Below are positions 37,897-51,283 of a stretch of DNA of 64,000 nucleotides, piece after piece. The stretch is from Parapristionchus giblindavisi (taxonomy: Eukaryota; Nematoda; Chromadorea; Rhabditida; Diplogasteridae), in contig CALSFV010000653.1 in assembly GCA_943737045.1 (NCBI GenBank), positions 1 to 64,000 of the forward strand, in the 5' to 3' direction. How positions within the stretch are numbered: position 1 is the first letter of the stretch; each line of letters starts with the position of its first letter. The notes under the pieces are model-generated. The model made no database searches. It was not told the DNA's origin and saw nothing but the letters and a program-made list of their open reading frames with translations. A program made the position numbers and the translations under genes.

Positions 37897-38291
37897 CTTC
37901 ATCTTCTTCGTCATCTTCGTCATTTTGACTGGTCAAGAGCGGTCGACTCTCATTTTCGTCCGTCTTCCACTAGCCTGACTCGATCCTCCCAACCCGGAAT
38001 TGGCCAGCCGTGGGAGTAAGGCCCACACCATGGATCTCCAAATCTTCGTGACAAAGATGAACGTCTCAATTGTTGATGGTCAGTTCAATTCGATGACAGC
38101 ATTGTGAAGATTAGAGCAGAGCCCGATGATCTTTGTGAAGTTCGTATGAAGGAGAAAGAGGAAGACGACTGGACAGTCGATAAGCTGGATAGATGCGGGC
38201 AACTCACGAGATACGATTCGCTCATTGGAGAACCCTAATGGCGACCCAGCTGTCCCTAATCGGCTGAATAAAGTTGTTCTAATGTAATGTA
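37897..38291 (+). mobile_element. 395-bp retroelement fragment (LINE 3' end or SINE-like) in satB
   Basis: The insert is bounded by an 11-bp duplication. It starts with a CTTCATCTTCTTCGTC-type simple repeat (37897-37922) and ends with AATAAA (38267-38272), GTTGTTC and a short TAATG tandem tail that runs into the right duplication. A short 3' tandem tail, a polyadenylation signal and a variable target duplication are features of non-LTR retrotransposons and the SINEs they mobilise. A 51-codon plus-strand frame ends at a TAA about 60 bp before the tail; it is rich in Glu, Asp and Lys with a TVDKLDRCGQLTRYDSLIGE-like end. It could be the last codons of a retrotransposon protein, but I do not recognise it. 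No reverse transcriptase motif is present. The 72-codon minus-strand frame at 38080-38298 is its shadow. It is either a 5'-truncated LINE or a SINE without clear Pol III boxes. Confidence 0.75.
38267..38272 (+). terminator. Polyadenylation signal in the retroelement fragment
   Basis: AATAAA lies about 20 nt before the TAATG-repeat tail. It fits the 3' end of a non-LTR element transcript and fixes the element's orientation as plus. Confidence 0.5.
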
Positions 38292-40059
38292 ATGACAATA
38301 ATTATTTTTATTTCATTCCAGCATCGATCGATATTCATTCTGATTAATATGTTTTGTAATGGTCAATTATCGTGGATTAATGTAAAAATAATAAGCAAGT
38401 AGTGAAACGCCGGGTATTGAATTGATAGTCTGATATTCAGCGTGAACCTGGTAAATTTACGTCACTTTTGAAATGTCAAAATTCAGAACTCTCGAGAGCA
38501 TTCTCCAAATGGAAAATTTCTAACAGAGACTATCATTCCTTTTTTCAGAGCTATCTTAAAAAAATTAAGATGTTAAAGAAAGATAAAGTTTAAAGCGAAT
38601 TATAAGGCTTGTCTTGGACTCTCGTGATTCGGCTATGACCACTGTCTTGTTCTGACCCCGGCTAAGCTCTTTGGGCTGGAGCTCGGGTCTGTGAAACTCA
38701 CAATAGCATGCTCTAGATATGCTTGATAAAGTATTAGTAGGACAAAGTAATACACAACTGGGAACAGGGTGATAACTGCATCGAATTTTGGAAAAAAAAT
38801 GGTTTACGTCCAAGTATGACAATAATTATTTTTATTTCATTCCAGCATCGATCGATATTCATTCTGATTAATATTTTTTTTTTGTAATGGTCAATTATCG
38901 TGGATTAATGTAAAAATAATAAGCAAGTAGTGAAACGCCGGGTATTGAATTGATAGTCTGATATTCAGCGTGAACCTGGTAAATTTACGTCACTTTTGAA
39001 ATGTCAAAATTCAGAACTCTCGAGAGCATTCTCCAAATGGAAAATTTCTAACAGAGACTATCATCCCTTTTTTCAGAGCTATCTTAAAAAAATTAAGATG
39101 TTAAAGAAAGATAAAGTTTAAAGCGAATTATAAGGCTTGTCTTGGACTCTCGTGATTCGGCTATGACCACTGTCTTGTTCTGACCCCGGCTAAGCTCTTT
39201 GGGCTGGAGCTCGGGTCTGTGAAACTCACAATAGCATGCTCTAGATATGCTTGATAAAGTATTAGTAGGACAAAGTAATACACAACTGGGAACAGGGTGA
39301 TAACTGCATCGAATTTTGGAAAAAAAATGGTTTACGTCCAAGTATGACAATAATTATTTTTATTTCATTCCAGCATCGATCGATATTCATTCTGATTAAT
39401 ATGTTTTGTAATGGTCAATTATCGTGGATAAATGTAAAAATAATAAGCAAGTAGTGAAACGCCGGGTATTGAATTGATAGTCTGATATTCAGCGTGAACC
39501 TGGTAAATTTACGTCACTTTTGAAATGTCAAAATTCAGAACTCTCGAGAGCATTCTCCAAATGGAAAATTTCTAACAGAGACTATCATTCCTTTTTTCAG
39601 AGCTATCTTAAAAAAATTAAGATGTTAAAGAAAGATAAAGTTTAAAGCGAATTATAAGGCTTGTCTTGGACTCTCGTGATTCGGCTATGACCACTGTCTT
39701 GTTCTGACCCCGGCTAAGCTCTTTGGGCAGGAGCTCGGGTCTGTGAAGCTCACAATTGCATGCACTAGATGTGCTTGATAAAGTATCAGTAAGGCAAAGT
39801 AATACACAGCTGGGAACTGGGTGATAACTGCATCGAATTTTGGAAAAAAATGGTTTACGTCCAAGTATGACAATAATTATTTTTATTTCATTCCAGCATC
39901 GATCGATATTCATTCTGATTAATATGTTTTGTAATGGTCAATTATCGTGGATTAATGTAAAAATAATAAGCAAGTAGTGAAACGCCGGGTATTGAATTGA
40001 TAGTCTGATATTCAGCGTGAACCTGGTATATTTACGTCACTTTTGAGATGTCAAAATTC

Positions 40060-43000
40060 AGAACTCTCGAGAGCATTCTCCAAATGGAAAATTTCTAACA
40101 GAGACTATCACTCCTTTTTTCAGAGCTATCTTAAAAAAAATTAAGATGTTAAAGAAAGATAAAGTTTAAAGCGAATTATAGGGCTTTTCTTGGACTCTCG
40201 TGATTCGGCTATGACCACTGTCTTGTTCTGACCCCGGCTAAGCTCTTTGGGCAGGAGCTCGGGTCTGTGAAGCTCACAATTGCATGCACTAGATGTGCTT
40301 GATAAAGTATCAGTAAGGCAAAGTAATACACAGCTGGGAACTGGGTGATAACTGCATCGAATTTTGGAAAAAAATGGTTTACGTCCAAGTATGACAATAA
40401 TTATTTTTATTTCATTCCAGCATCGATCGATATTCATTCTGATTAATATGTTTTGTAATGGTCAATTATCGTGGATTAATGTAAAAATAATAAGCAAGTA
40501 GTGAAACGCCGGGTATTGAATTGATAGTCTGATATTCAGCGTGAACCTGGTAAATTTACGTCACTTTTGAAATGTCAAAATTCAGAACTCTCGACAGCAT
40601 TCTCCAAATGGAAAATTTCTAACAGAGACTATCATTCCTTTTTTCAGAGCTATCCAAAAAACTTAAGATGTTAAAGAAAGATAAAGTTTAAAGCGAATCA
40701 TAAGGCTTTTCTTGGACTCTCGTGATTCGGCTATGACCACTGTCTTGTTCTGACCCCGGCTAAGCTCTTTGGGCTGGAGCTCGGGTCTGTGAAACTCACA
40801 ATAGCATGCTCTAGATATGCTTGATAAAGTATTAGTAGGACAAAGTAATACACAACTGGGAACAGGGTGATAACTGCATCGAATTTTGGAAAAAAAATGG
40901 TTTACGTCCAAGTATGACAATAATTATTTTTATTTCATTCCAGTATCGGTCGATATTCATTCTGATTAGTATATTTTGTAATGGTCAATTATCGTGGATT
41001 AATGTAAAAATAATAAGCAAGTGGTCAAACGCCGGGTATTGAATTGATAGTCTTATATTCAGCGTGCACCTGGTAAATTTACGTCACTTTTGAAATGTCA
41101 AAATTCAGAACTCCCGAGAGCATTCTCCAAATGGAAAATTTCTAACAGAGACTATCATTCCTCTTTTCAGAGCTATCTTAAAAAAATTAAGATGTTAAAG
41201 AAAGATAAAGTTTAAAGCGAATTATAAGGCTTGTCTTGGACTCTCGTGATTCGGCTATGACCACTGTCTTGTTCTGACCCCGGCTAAGCTCTTTGGGCAG
41301 GAGCTCGGGTCTGTGAAGCTCACAATTGCATGCACTAGATGTGCTTGATAAAGTATCAGTAAGGCAAAGTAATACACAACTGGGAACAGGGTGATAACTG
41401 CATCGAATTTTGGAAAAAAAATGGTTTACGTCCAAGTATGACAATAATTATTTTTATTTCATTCCAGCATCGATCGATATTCATTCTGATTAATATGTTT
41501 TGTAATGGTCAATTATCGTGGATTAATGTAAAAATAATAAGCAAGTAGTGAAACGCCGGGTATTGAATTGATAGTCTGATATTCAGCGTGAACCTGGTAT
41601 ATTTACGTCACTTTTGAGATGTCAAAATTCAGAACTCTCGAGAGCATTCTCCAAATGGAAAATTTCTAACAGAGACTATCACTCCTTTTTTCAGAGCTAT
41701 CTTAAAAAAAATTAAGATGTTAAAGAAAGATAAAGTTTAAAGCGAATTATAGGGCTTTTCTTGGACTCTCGTGATTCGGCTATGACCACTGTCTTGTTCT
41801 GACCCCGGCTAAGCTCTTTGGGCAGGAGCTCGGGTCTGTGAAGCTCACAATTGCATGCACTAGATGTGCTTGATAAAGTATCAGTAAGGCAAAGTAATAC
41901 ACAGCTGGGAACTGGGTGATAACTGCATCGAATTTTGGAAAAAAATGGTTTACGTCCAAGTATGACAATAATTATTTTTATTTCATTCCAGCATCGATCG
42001 ATATTCATTCTGATTAATATGTTTTGTAATGGTCAATTATCGTGGATTAATGTAAAAATAATAAGCAAGTAGTGAAACGCCGGGTATTGAATTGATAGTC
42101 TGATATTCAGCGTGAACCTGGTAAATTTACGTCACTTTTGAAATGTCAAAATTCAGAACTCTCGACAGCATTCTCCAAATGGAAAATTTCTAACAGAGAC
42201 TATCATTCCTTTTTTCAGAGCTATCCAAAAAACTTAAGATGTTAAAGAAAGATAAAGTTTAAAGCGAATCATAAGGCTTTTCTTGGACTCTCGTGATTCG
42301 GCTATGACCACTGTCTTGTTCTGACCCCGGCTAAGCTCTTTGGGCTGGAGCTCGGGTCTGTGAAACTCACAATAGCATGCTCTAGATATGCTTGATAAAG
42401 TATTAGTAGGACAAAGTAATACACAACTGGGAACAGGGTGATAACTGCATCGAATTTTGGAAAAAAAATGGTTTACGTCCAAGTATGACAATAATTATTT
42501 TTATTTCATTCCAGTATCGGTCGATATTCATTCTGATTAGTATATTTTGTAATGGTCAATTATCGTGGATTAATGTAAAAATAATAAGCAAGTGGTCAAA
42601 CGCCGGGTATTGAATTGATAGTCTTATATTCAGCGTGCACCTGGTAAATTTACGTCACTTTTGAAATGTCAAAATTCAGAACTCCCGAGAGCATTCTCCA
42701 AATGGAAAATTTCTAACAGAGACTATCATTCCTCTTTTCAGAGCTATCTTAAAAAAATTAAGATGTTAAAGAAAGATAAAGTTTAAAGCGAATTATAAGG
42801 CTTGTCTTGGACTCTCGTGATTCGGCTATGACCACTGTCTTGTTCTGACCCCGGCTAAGCTCTTTGGGCAGGAGCTCGGGTCTGTGAAGCTCACAATTGC
42901 ATGCACTAGATGTGCTTGATAAAGTATCAGTAAGGCAAAGTAATACACAACTGGGAACAGGGTGATAACTGCATCGAATTTTGGAAAAAAAATGGTTTAC

Positions 43001-44062
43001 GTCCAAGTATGACAATAATTATTTTTATTTCATTCCAGCATCGATCGATATTCATTCTGATTAATATGTTTTGTAATGGTCATTTATCGTGGATTAATGT
43101 AAAAATAATAAGCAAGTAGTGAAACGCCGGGTATTGAATTGATAGTCTGATATTCAGCGTGAACCTGGTAAATTTACGTCACTTTTGAAATGTCAAAATT
43201 CAGAACTCTCGAGAGCATTCTCCAAATGGAAAATTTCTAACAGAGACTATCATTCCTTTTTTCAGAGCTATCTTAAAAAAAATTAAGATGTTAAAGAAAG
43301 ATAAAGTTTAAAGCGAATTATAGGGCTTTTCTTGGACTCTCGTGATTCGGCTATGACCACTGTCTTGTTCTGACCCCGGCTAAGCTCTTTGGGCAGGAGC
43401 TCGGGTCTGTGAAGCTCACAATTGCATGCACTAGATGTGCTTGATAAAGTATCAGTAAGGCAAAGTAATACACAGCTGGGAACTGGGTGATAACTGCATC
43501 GAATTTTGGAAAAAAATGGTTTACGTCCAAGTATGACAATAATTATTTTTATTTCATTCCAGCATCGATCGATATTCATTCTGATTAATATGTTTTGTAA
43601 TGGTCAATTATCGTGGATTAATGTAAAAATAATAAGCAAGTAGTGAAACGCCGGGTATTGAATTGATAGTCTGATATTCAGCGTGAACCTGGTAAATTTA
43701 CGTCACTTTTGAAATGTCAAAATTCAGAACTCTCGACAGCATTCTCCAAATGGAAAATTTCTAACAGAGACTATCATTCCTTTTTTCAGAGCTATCCAAA
43801 AAACTTAAGATGTTAAAGAAAGATAAAGTTTAAAGCGAATCATAAGGCTTTTCTTGGACTCTCGTGATTCGGCTATGACCACTGTCTTGTTCTGACCCCG
43901 GCTAAGCTCTTTGGGCTGGAGCTCGGGTCTGTGAAACTCACAATAGCATGCTCTAGATATGCTTGATAAAGTATTAGTAGGACAAAGTAATACACAACTG
44001 GGAACAGGGTGATAACTGCATCGAATTTTGGAAAAAAAATGGTTTACGTCCAAGTATGACAA
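40060..44062. repeat. satB trimeric higher-order repeat (1,571-bp period), about 2.5 copies
   Basis: Subfamily-specific units alternate with period three. Corresponding points lie at 40141, 41712 and 43283; at 40663, 42234 and 43805; and at 41187 and 42758. Every step is 1,571 bp. The shared variant GAATTATAGGGC marks the first unit of all three copies, and CTCCCGAG with CCTCTTTTCAG marks the third unit of the first two. The third copy lacks the GGTATATTTACG and GAGATG variants found in the first two (about 40025 and 41597), so it was made by a different exchange or converted later. Confidence 0.88.
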
Positions 44063-46999
44063 TAATTATTTTTATTTCATTCCAGTATCGGTCGATATTC
44101 ATTCTGATTAGTATATTTTGTAATCGTCAATTATCGTGGATTAATATAAAAATAATAAGCAAGTGGTCAAACGCCGGGTATTGAATTGATAGTCTTATAT
44201 TCAGCGTGCACCTGGTAAATTTACGTCACTTTTGAAATGTCAAAATTCAGAACTCTCGAGAGCATTCTCTAAATGGAAAATTTCTAACAGAGACTATCAT
44301 TCCTTTTTTCAGAGCTATCCAAAAAACTTAAGATGTTAAAGAAAGATAAAGTTTAAAGCGAATTATAAGGCTTTTCTTGAACTCTCGTGATTCGGCTATG
44401 ACCACTGTCTTGTTCTGACCCCGGCTAAGCTCTTTGGGCAGGAGCTCGGGTCTGTGAAGCTCACAATAGCATGCTCTAGATATGCTTGATAAAGTATTAG
44501 TAGGACAAAGTAATACACAACTGGGAACAGGGTGATAACTGCATCGAATTTTGGAAAAAAAATGGTTTACGTCCAAGTATGACAATAATTATATTTATTT
44601 CAATCCAGTATCGGTCGATATTCATTCTGATTAGTATATTTTGTAATCGTCAGTTATCGTGGATTAATTTAAAAATAATAAGCAAGTGGTCAAACGCCGG
44701 GTATTTAATTGATAGTCTGATATTCAGCATGCACCTGGTAAATTTACATCACTTTTGAAATGTCAAAATTCAGAACTCTCGAGAGCATTCTCCAAATGGA
44801 AAATTTCTAACAGAGACTATCATTCCTTTTTTCAGAGCTATCCAAAAAACTTAAGATGTTAAAGAAAGATAAAGTTTAAAGCGAATTATAAGGCTTTTCT
44901 TGGACTCTCGTGATTCGGCTATGACCACTGTCTTGTTCTGACCCCGGCTAAGCTCTTTGGGCAGGAGCTCGGGTCTGTGAAGCTCACAATTGCATGCACT
45001 AGATGTGCTTGATAAAGTATCAGTAAGGCAAAGTAATACACAACTGGGAACAGGGTGATAACTGCATCACATTTTGGGAAAAAATGATTTACGTCCAAGT
45101 ATGACAATAATTATTTTTATTTCATTCCAGTATCGGTCGATATGCATTCTGATTAGTATATTTTGTAATCGTAAGTTATCGTGGATTAATTTAAAAATAA
45201 TAAGCAAGTGGTCAAACGCCGGGTATTTAATTGATAGTCTGATATTCAGCATGCACCTGGTAAATTTACATCACTTTTGAAATGTCAAAATTCAGAACTC
45301 TCGAGAGCATTCTCCAAATGGAAAATTTCTAACAGAGACTATCATTCCTTTTTTCAGAGCTATCCAAAAAACTTAAGATGTTAAAGAAAGATAAAGTTTA
45401 AAGCGAATTATAAGGCTTTTCTTGGACTCTCGTGATTCGGCTATGACCACTGTCTTGTTCTGACCCCGGCTAAGCTCTTTGGGCAGGAGCTCGGGTCTGT
45501 GAAGCTCACAATTGCATGCACTAGATGTGCTTGATAAAGTATCAGTAAGGCAAAGTAATACACAACTGGGAACAGGGTGATAACTGCATCACATTTTGGG
45601 AAAAAATGATTTACGTCCAAGTATGACAATAATTATTTTTATTTCATTCCAGTATCGGTCGATATGCATTCTGATTAGTATATTTTGTAATCGTAACTTA
45701 TCGTGGATTAATTTAAAAATAATAAGCAAGTAGTGAAACGCCGGGTATTGAATTGATAGTCTGATATTCAGCGTGAACCTGGTAAATTTTAATTCACTTT
45801 TGAAATGTCAAAATTCAGAACTCTCGAGAGCATTCTCCAAATGGAAAATTTCTAACAGAGACTATCATTCCTTTTTTCAGAGCTATCCAAAAATTTTAAG
45901 ATATTAAAGAAAGATAAAGTTTAAAGCGAATTATAAGGCTTTTCTTGGACCCCAGTGATTCGACTATGACCACTGTCTGGTTCTGACCCCGGCTAAGCTC
46001 TTTGGGCAGGAGCTCGGGTCTGAGAAACTCACAATAGCATGCTCTAGATATGCTTGATAAAGTATTAGTAGGACAAAGTAATACACAACTGGGAACAGGG
46101 TGATAACTGCATCGAATTTTGGAGAAAAAAATGGTTTACGTCCAAGTATGACAATAATTATTTTTATTTCATTCCAGTATCGGTCGATATTCATTCTGAT
46201 TAGTATATTTTGTAATCGTAACTTATCGTGGATTAATTTTAAAATAATAAGCAAGTAGTGAAACGCCGGGTATTGAATTGATAGTCTGATATTCAGCGTC
46301 AACCTGGCAAATTTACGTCACTTTTGAAATGTCAAAATTCAGAATTCTCGACAGCATTCTCCAAATGGAAAATTTCTAACAGAGACTATCATTCCTTTTT
46401 TCAGAGCTATCTTTAAAAAATTAAGATGTTAAAGAAAGATAAAGTTTAAAGCGAATTATAAGGCTTTTCTTGGACCCTAGTGATTCGACTATGACCACTG
46501 TCTGGTTCTGACCCCGGCTAAGCTCTTTGGGCAGGAGCTCGGGTCTGTGAAGCTCACAATTGCATGCACTAGATATGCTTGATAAAGTATCAGTAAGGCA
46601 AAGTAATACACAGCTGAAAACAGGGTGATAACTGCATCGAATTTTGGAAAAAAAATGGTTTACGTCCAAGTATGACAATAATTATTTTTATTTCATTCCA
46701 GTATCGGTCGATATTCATTCTGATTAGTATATTTTGTAATCGTAACTTATCGTGGATTAATTTAAAATTAATAAGCAAGTAGTGAAACGCCGGGTATTGA
46801 ATTGATAGTCTGATATTCAGCGTGAACCTGGTAAATTTACGTCACTTTTGAAATGTCAAAATTCAGAACTCTCGACAGCATTCTCCAAATGGAAAATTTC
46901 TAACAGAGACTATCATTCCTTTTTTCAGAGCTATCCAAAAATTTTAAGATATTAAAGAAAGATAAAGTTTAAAGCGAATTATAAGGCTTTTCTTGGACC

Positions 47000-49105
47000 C
47001 TAGTGATTCGACTATGACCACTGTCTGGTTCTGACCCCGGCTAAGCTCTTTGGGCAGGAGCTCGGGTCTGTGAAACTCACAATAGCATGCTCTAGATATG
47101 CTTGATAAAGTATTAGTAGGACAATGTAATACATTACTGGGAACAGGGTGATAACTGAATCGAATTTTGGAAAAAAAAATGGTTTACGTCCAAGTATGAC
47201 AATAATTATTATTATTTCATTCCAGCATCGGTCGATATTCATTCTGATTAGTATATTTTGTAATCGTAACTTATCGTGGATTAATTTAAAAATAATAAGC
47301 AAGTAGTGAAACGCCGGGTATTGAATTGATAGTCTGATATTCAGCGTGAACCTGGTAAATTTACGTCACTTTTGAAATGTCAAAATTCAGAACTCTCGAC
47401 AGCATTCTCCAAATGGAAAATTTCTAACAGAGACTATCATTCCTTTTTTCAGAGCTATCCAAAAAACTTAAGATGTTAAAGAAAGATAAAGTTTAAAGCG
47501 AATCATAAGGCTTTTCTTGGACTCTCGTGATTCGGCTATGACCACTGTCTTGTTCTTACCCCGGCTAAGCTCTTTGGGCTGGAGCTCGGGTCTGTGAAAC
47601 TCGCAATAGCATGCTCTAGATATGCTTGATAAAGTATTAGTAGGACAAAGTGATACACAGCTGGGAACAGGGTGATAACTGCATCGAATTTTGGAAAAAA
47701 AATGGTTTACGTCCAAGTATGACAATAATTATTTTTATTTCATTCCAGCATCGGTCGATATTCATTCTGATTAATATGTTTTGTAATCGTCAATTATCGT
47801 GGATTAATGTAAAAATAATAAGCAAGTAGTGAAACGCCAGGTATTGAATTGATAGTCTGATATTCAGCGTGAACCTGGTAAATTTACGTCACTTTTGAAA
47901 TGTCAAAATTCAGAACTCTCGAGAGCATTCTCCAAATGGAAAATTTCTAACAGAGACTATCACTCCTTTTTTCAGAGCTATCCAAAAATTTTAAGATATT
48001 AAAGAAAGATAAAGTTTAAAGCGAATTATAAGGCTTTTCTTGGACCCTAGTGATTCGACTATGACCACTGTCTGGTTCTGACCCCGGCTAAGCTCTTTGG
48101 GCAGGAGCTCGGGTCTGTGAAACTCACAATAGCATGCTCTAGATATGCTTGATAAAGTATTAGTAGGACAATGTAATACATTACTGGGAACAGGGTGATA
48201 ACTGAATCGAATTTTGGAAAAAAAAATGGTTTACGTCCAAGTATGACAATAATTATTATTATTTCATTCCAGCATCGGTCGATATTCATTCTGATTAGTA
48301 TATTTTGTAATCGTAACTTATCGTGGATTAATTTAAAAATAATAAGCAAGTAGTGAAACGCCGGGTATTGAATTGATAGTCTGATATTCAGCGTGAACCT
48401 GGTAAATTTACGTCACTTTTGAAATGTCAAAATTCAGAACTCTCGACAGCATTCTCCAAATGGAAAATTTCTAACAGAGACTATCATTCCTTTTTTCAGA
48501 GCTATCCAAAAAACTTAAGATGTTAAAGAAAGATAAAGTTTAAAGCGAATCATAAGGCTTTTCTTGGACTCTCGTGATTCGGCTATGACCACTGTCTTGT
48601 TCTTACCCCGGCTAAGCTCTTTGGGCTGGAGCTCGGGTCTGTGAAACTCGCAATAGCATGCTCTAGATATGCTTGATAAAGTATTAGTAGGACAAAGTGA
48701 TACACAGCTGGGAACAGGGTGATAACTGCATCGAATTTTGGAAAAAAAATGGTTTACGTCCAAGTATGACAATAATTATTTTTATTTCATTCCAGCATCG
48801 GTCGATATTCATTCTGATTAATATGTTTTGTAATCGTCAATTATCGTGGATTAATGTAAAAATAATAAGCAAGTAGTGAAACGCCAGGTATTGAATTGAT
48901 AGTCTGATATTCAGCGTGAACCTGGTAAATTTACGTCACTTTTGAAATGTCAAAATTCAGAACTCTCGAGAGCATTCTCCAAATGGAAAATTTCTAACAG
49001 AGACTATCACTCCTTTTTTCAGAGCTATCCAAAAATTTTAAGATATTAAAGAAAGATAAAGTTTAAAGCGAATTATAAGGCTTTTCTTGGACCCTAGTGA
49101 TTCGA
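47000..49105. repeat. satB dimeric repeat (1,047-bp period), two copies
   Basis: Two consecutive units (about 47012-48058) recur as 48059-49105. Shared rare variants are ACATTACTGGG (47131 and 48178), GATAACTGAATC, AACTCGCAATAG, AAAGTGATACACAG and ACGCCAGG. The two copies look identical over the parts compared, so the duplication is very recent. Just downstream, two single units around 49565 and 50089 (sharing AAAGATTAATGCG and TGATTACTATATT) form a 524-bp tandem pair. Confidence 0.85.
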
Positions 49106-51255
49106 CTATGACCACTGTCTGGTTCTGACCCCGGCTAAGCTCTTTGGGCAGGAGCTCGGGTCTGTGAAACTCACAATAGCATGCTCTAGATATGCTTGAT
49201 AAAGTATTAGTAGGACAATGTAATACACAACTGGGAACAGGGTGATAACTGCATCGAATTTTGGAAAAAAATGGTTTACGTCCAAGTATGACAATAATTA
49301 TTTTTATTTCATTCCAGCATCGGTCGATATTCATTCTGATTAATATGTTTTGTAATCGTCAATTATCGTGGATTAATGTAAAAATAATAAGCAAGTAGTG
49401 AAACGCCAGGTATTGAATTGATAGTCTGATATTCAGCGTGAACCTGGTAAATTTACGTCACTTTTGAAATGTCAAAATTCAGAACTCTCGAGAGCATTCT
49501 CCAAATGGAAAATTTCTAACAGAGACTAGCATTCTTTTTTTCAGAGCTATCCGAAAATTTTAAGATATTAAAGAAAGATAAAGATTAATGCGAATTATAA
49601 GGCTTTTCTTGGACCCTAGTGATTCGACTATGACCACTGTCTGGTTCTGACCCCGGCTAAGCTCTTTGGGCAGGAGCTCGGGTCTGTGAAACTCACAATA
49701 GCATGCTCTAGATATGCTTGATAAAGTATTAGTAGGACAAAGTAATACACAACTGGGAACAGGGTGATAACTGCATCGAATTTTGGAAAAAAAAATGGTT
49801 TACGTCCAAGTATGACAATAATTATATTTATTTCAATCCAGTATCGGTCGATATTCATTCTGATTACTATATTTTGTAATCGTCAATTATCGTGGATTAA
49901 TGTAAAAATAATAAGCAAGTAGTGAAACGCCGGGTATTGAATTGATAGTCTGATATTCAGCGTCAACCTGGTAAATTTACGTCACTTTTGAAATGTCAAA
50001 ATTCAGAACTCTCGAGAGCATTCTCCAAATGGAAAATTTCTAACAGAGACTATCATTCCTTTTTTCAGAGCTATCCGAAAATTTTAAGATATTAAAGAAA
50101 GATAAAGATTAATGCGAATTATAAGGCTTTTCTTGGACCCTAGTGATTCGACTATGACCACTGTCTGGTTCTGACCCCGGCTAAGCTCTTTGGGCAGGAG
50201 CTCGGGTCTGTGAAACTCACAATAGCATGCTCTAGATATGCTTGATAAAGTATTAGTAGGACAAAGTAATACACAACTGGGAACAGGGTGATAACTGCAT
50301 CGAATTTTGGAAAAAAAAATGGTTTACGTCCAAGTATGACAATAATTATATTTATTTCAATCCAGTATCGGTCGATATTCATTCTGATTACTATATTTTG
50401 TAATCGTCAATTATCGTGGATTAATGTAAAAATAATAAGCAAGTAGTGAAACGCCGGGTATTGAATTGATAGTCTGATATTCAGCGTCAACCTGGTAAAT
50501 TTACGTCACTTTTGAAATGTCAAAATTCAGAACTCTCGAGAGCATTCTCCAAATGGAAAATTTCTAACAGAGACTATCATTCCTTTTTTCAGAGCTATCT
50601 TAAAAAATTAAGATGTTAAAGAAAGATAAAGTTTAAAGCGAATTATAAGGCTTTTCTTGGACCCTAGTGATTCGACTATGACCACTGTCTGGTTCTGACC
50701 CCGGCTAAGCTCTTTGGGCAGGAGCTCGGGTCTGTGAAACTCACAATAGCATGCTCTAGATATGCTTGATAAAGTATTAGTAGGACAAAGTAATACACAA
50801 CTGGGAACAGGGTGATAACTGCATCGAATTTTGGAAAAAAAATGGTTTACGTCCAAGTATGACAATAATTATTTTTATTTCATTCCAGCATCGATCGATA
50901 TTCATTCTGATTAATATGTTTTGTAATCGTCAATTATCGTGGATTAATGTAAAAACAATAAGCAAGTAGTGAAACGCCGGGTATTGAATTGATAGTCTGA
51001 TATTCAGCGTGAACCTGGTAAATTTACGTCACTTTTGAAATGTCAAAATTCAGAACTCTCGAGAGCATTATCCAAATGGAAAATTTCTAACAGAGACTAT
51101 CATTCCTTTTTTCAGAGCTATCTTAAAAAAATTAAGATGTTAAAGAAAGATAAAGTTTAAAGCGAATTATAAGGCTTTTCTTGGACCCTAGTGATTCGAC
51201 TATGACCACTGTCTGGTTCTGACCCCGGCTAAGCTCTTTGGGCAGGAGCTCGGGT

Positions 51256-51283
51256 CTGTGAAACTCACAATAGCATGCTCTAG
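51256..51283 (+). other. Helitron-like terminus at the end of the last satB unit
   Basis: The last unit ends with the hairpin TGTGA-AAC-TCACA (51257-51269), then 10 nt, then CTAG (51280-51283). Helitron 3' ends characteristically have a short hairpin about 10-12 nt before a terminal CTRR. The same motif ends every satB unit, with the variant TGTGAAGCTCACA in some subfamilies. Against a standard Helitron, the base after CTAG is A rather than the expected T, and the 5-bp stem is short. Listed as a candidate only. Confidence 0.3.

Noticed and set aside
37897..38291. tRNA-derived SINE
   Set aside because: GGTCGACTC near 37947 resembles a B box with one base missing, but no A box precedes it at the right distance on the plus strand, and the minus strand gives no better pair.
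28085..50865. Dozens of similar minus-strand open frames of 62-112 codons in satB (starts such as MSYLDVNHFF and MNIDRYWNE)
   Set aside because: They recur because the satellite recurs. Which of two overlapping frames is open depends on the length of an A-run (6-9 bases), and frame-breaking changes are common. There is no start context, domain or conserved reading frame. A ratio of synonymous to non-synonymous changes across units would be the decisive test.
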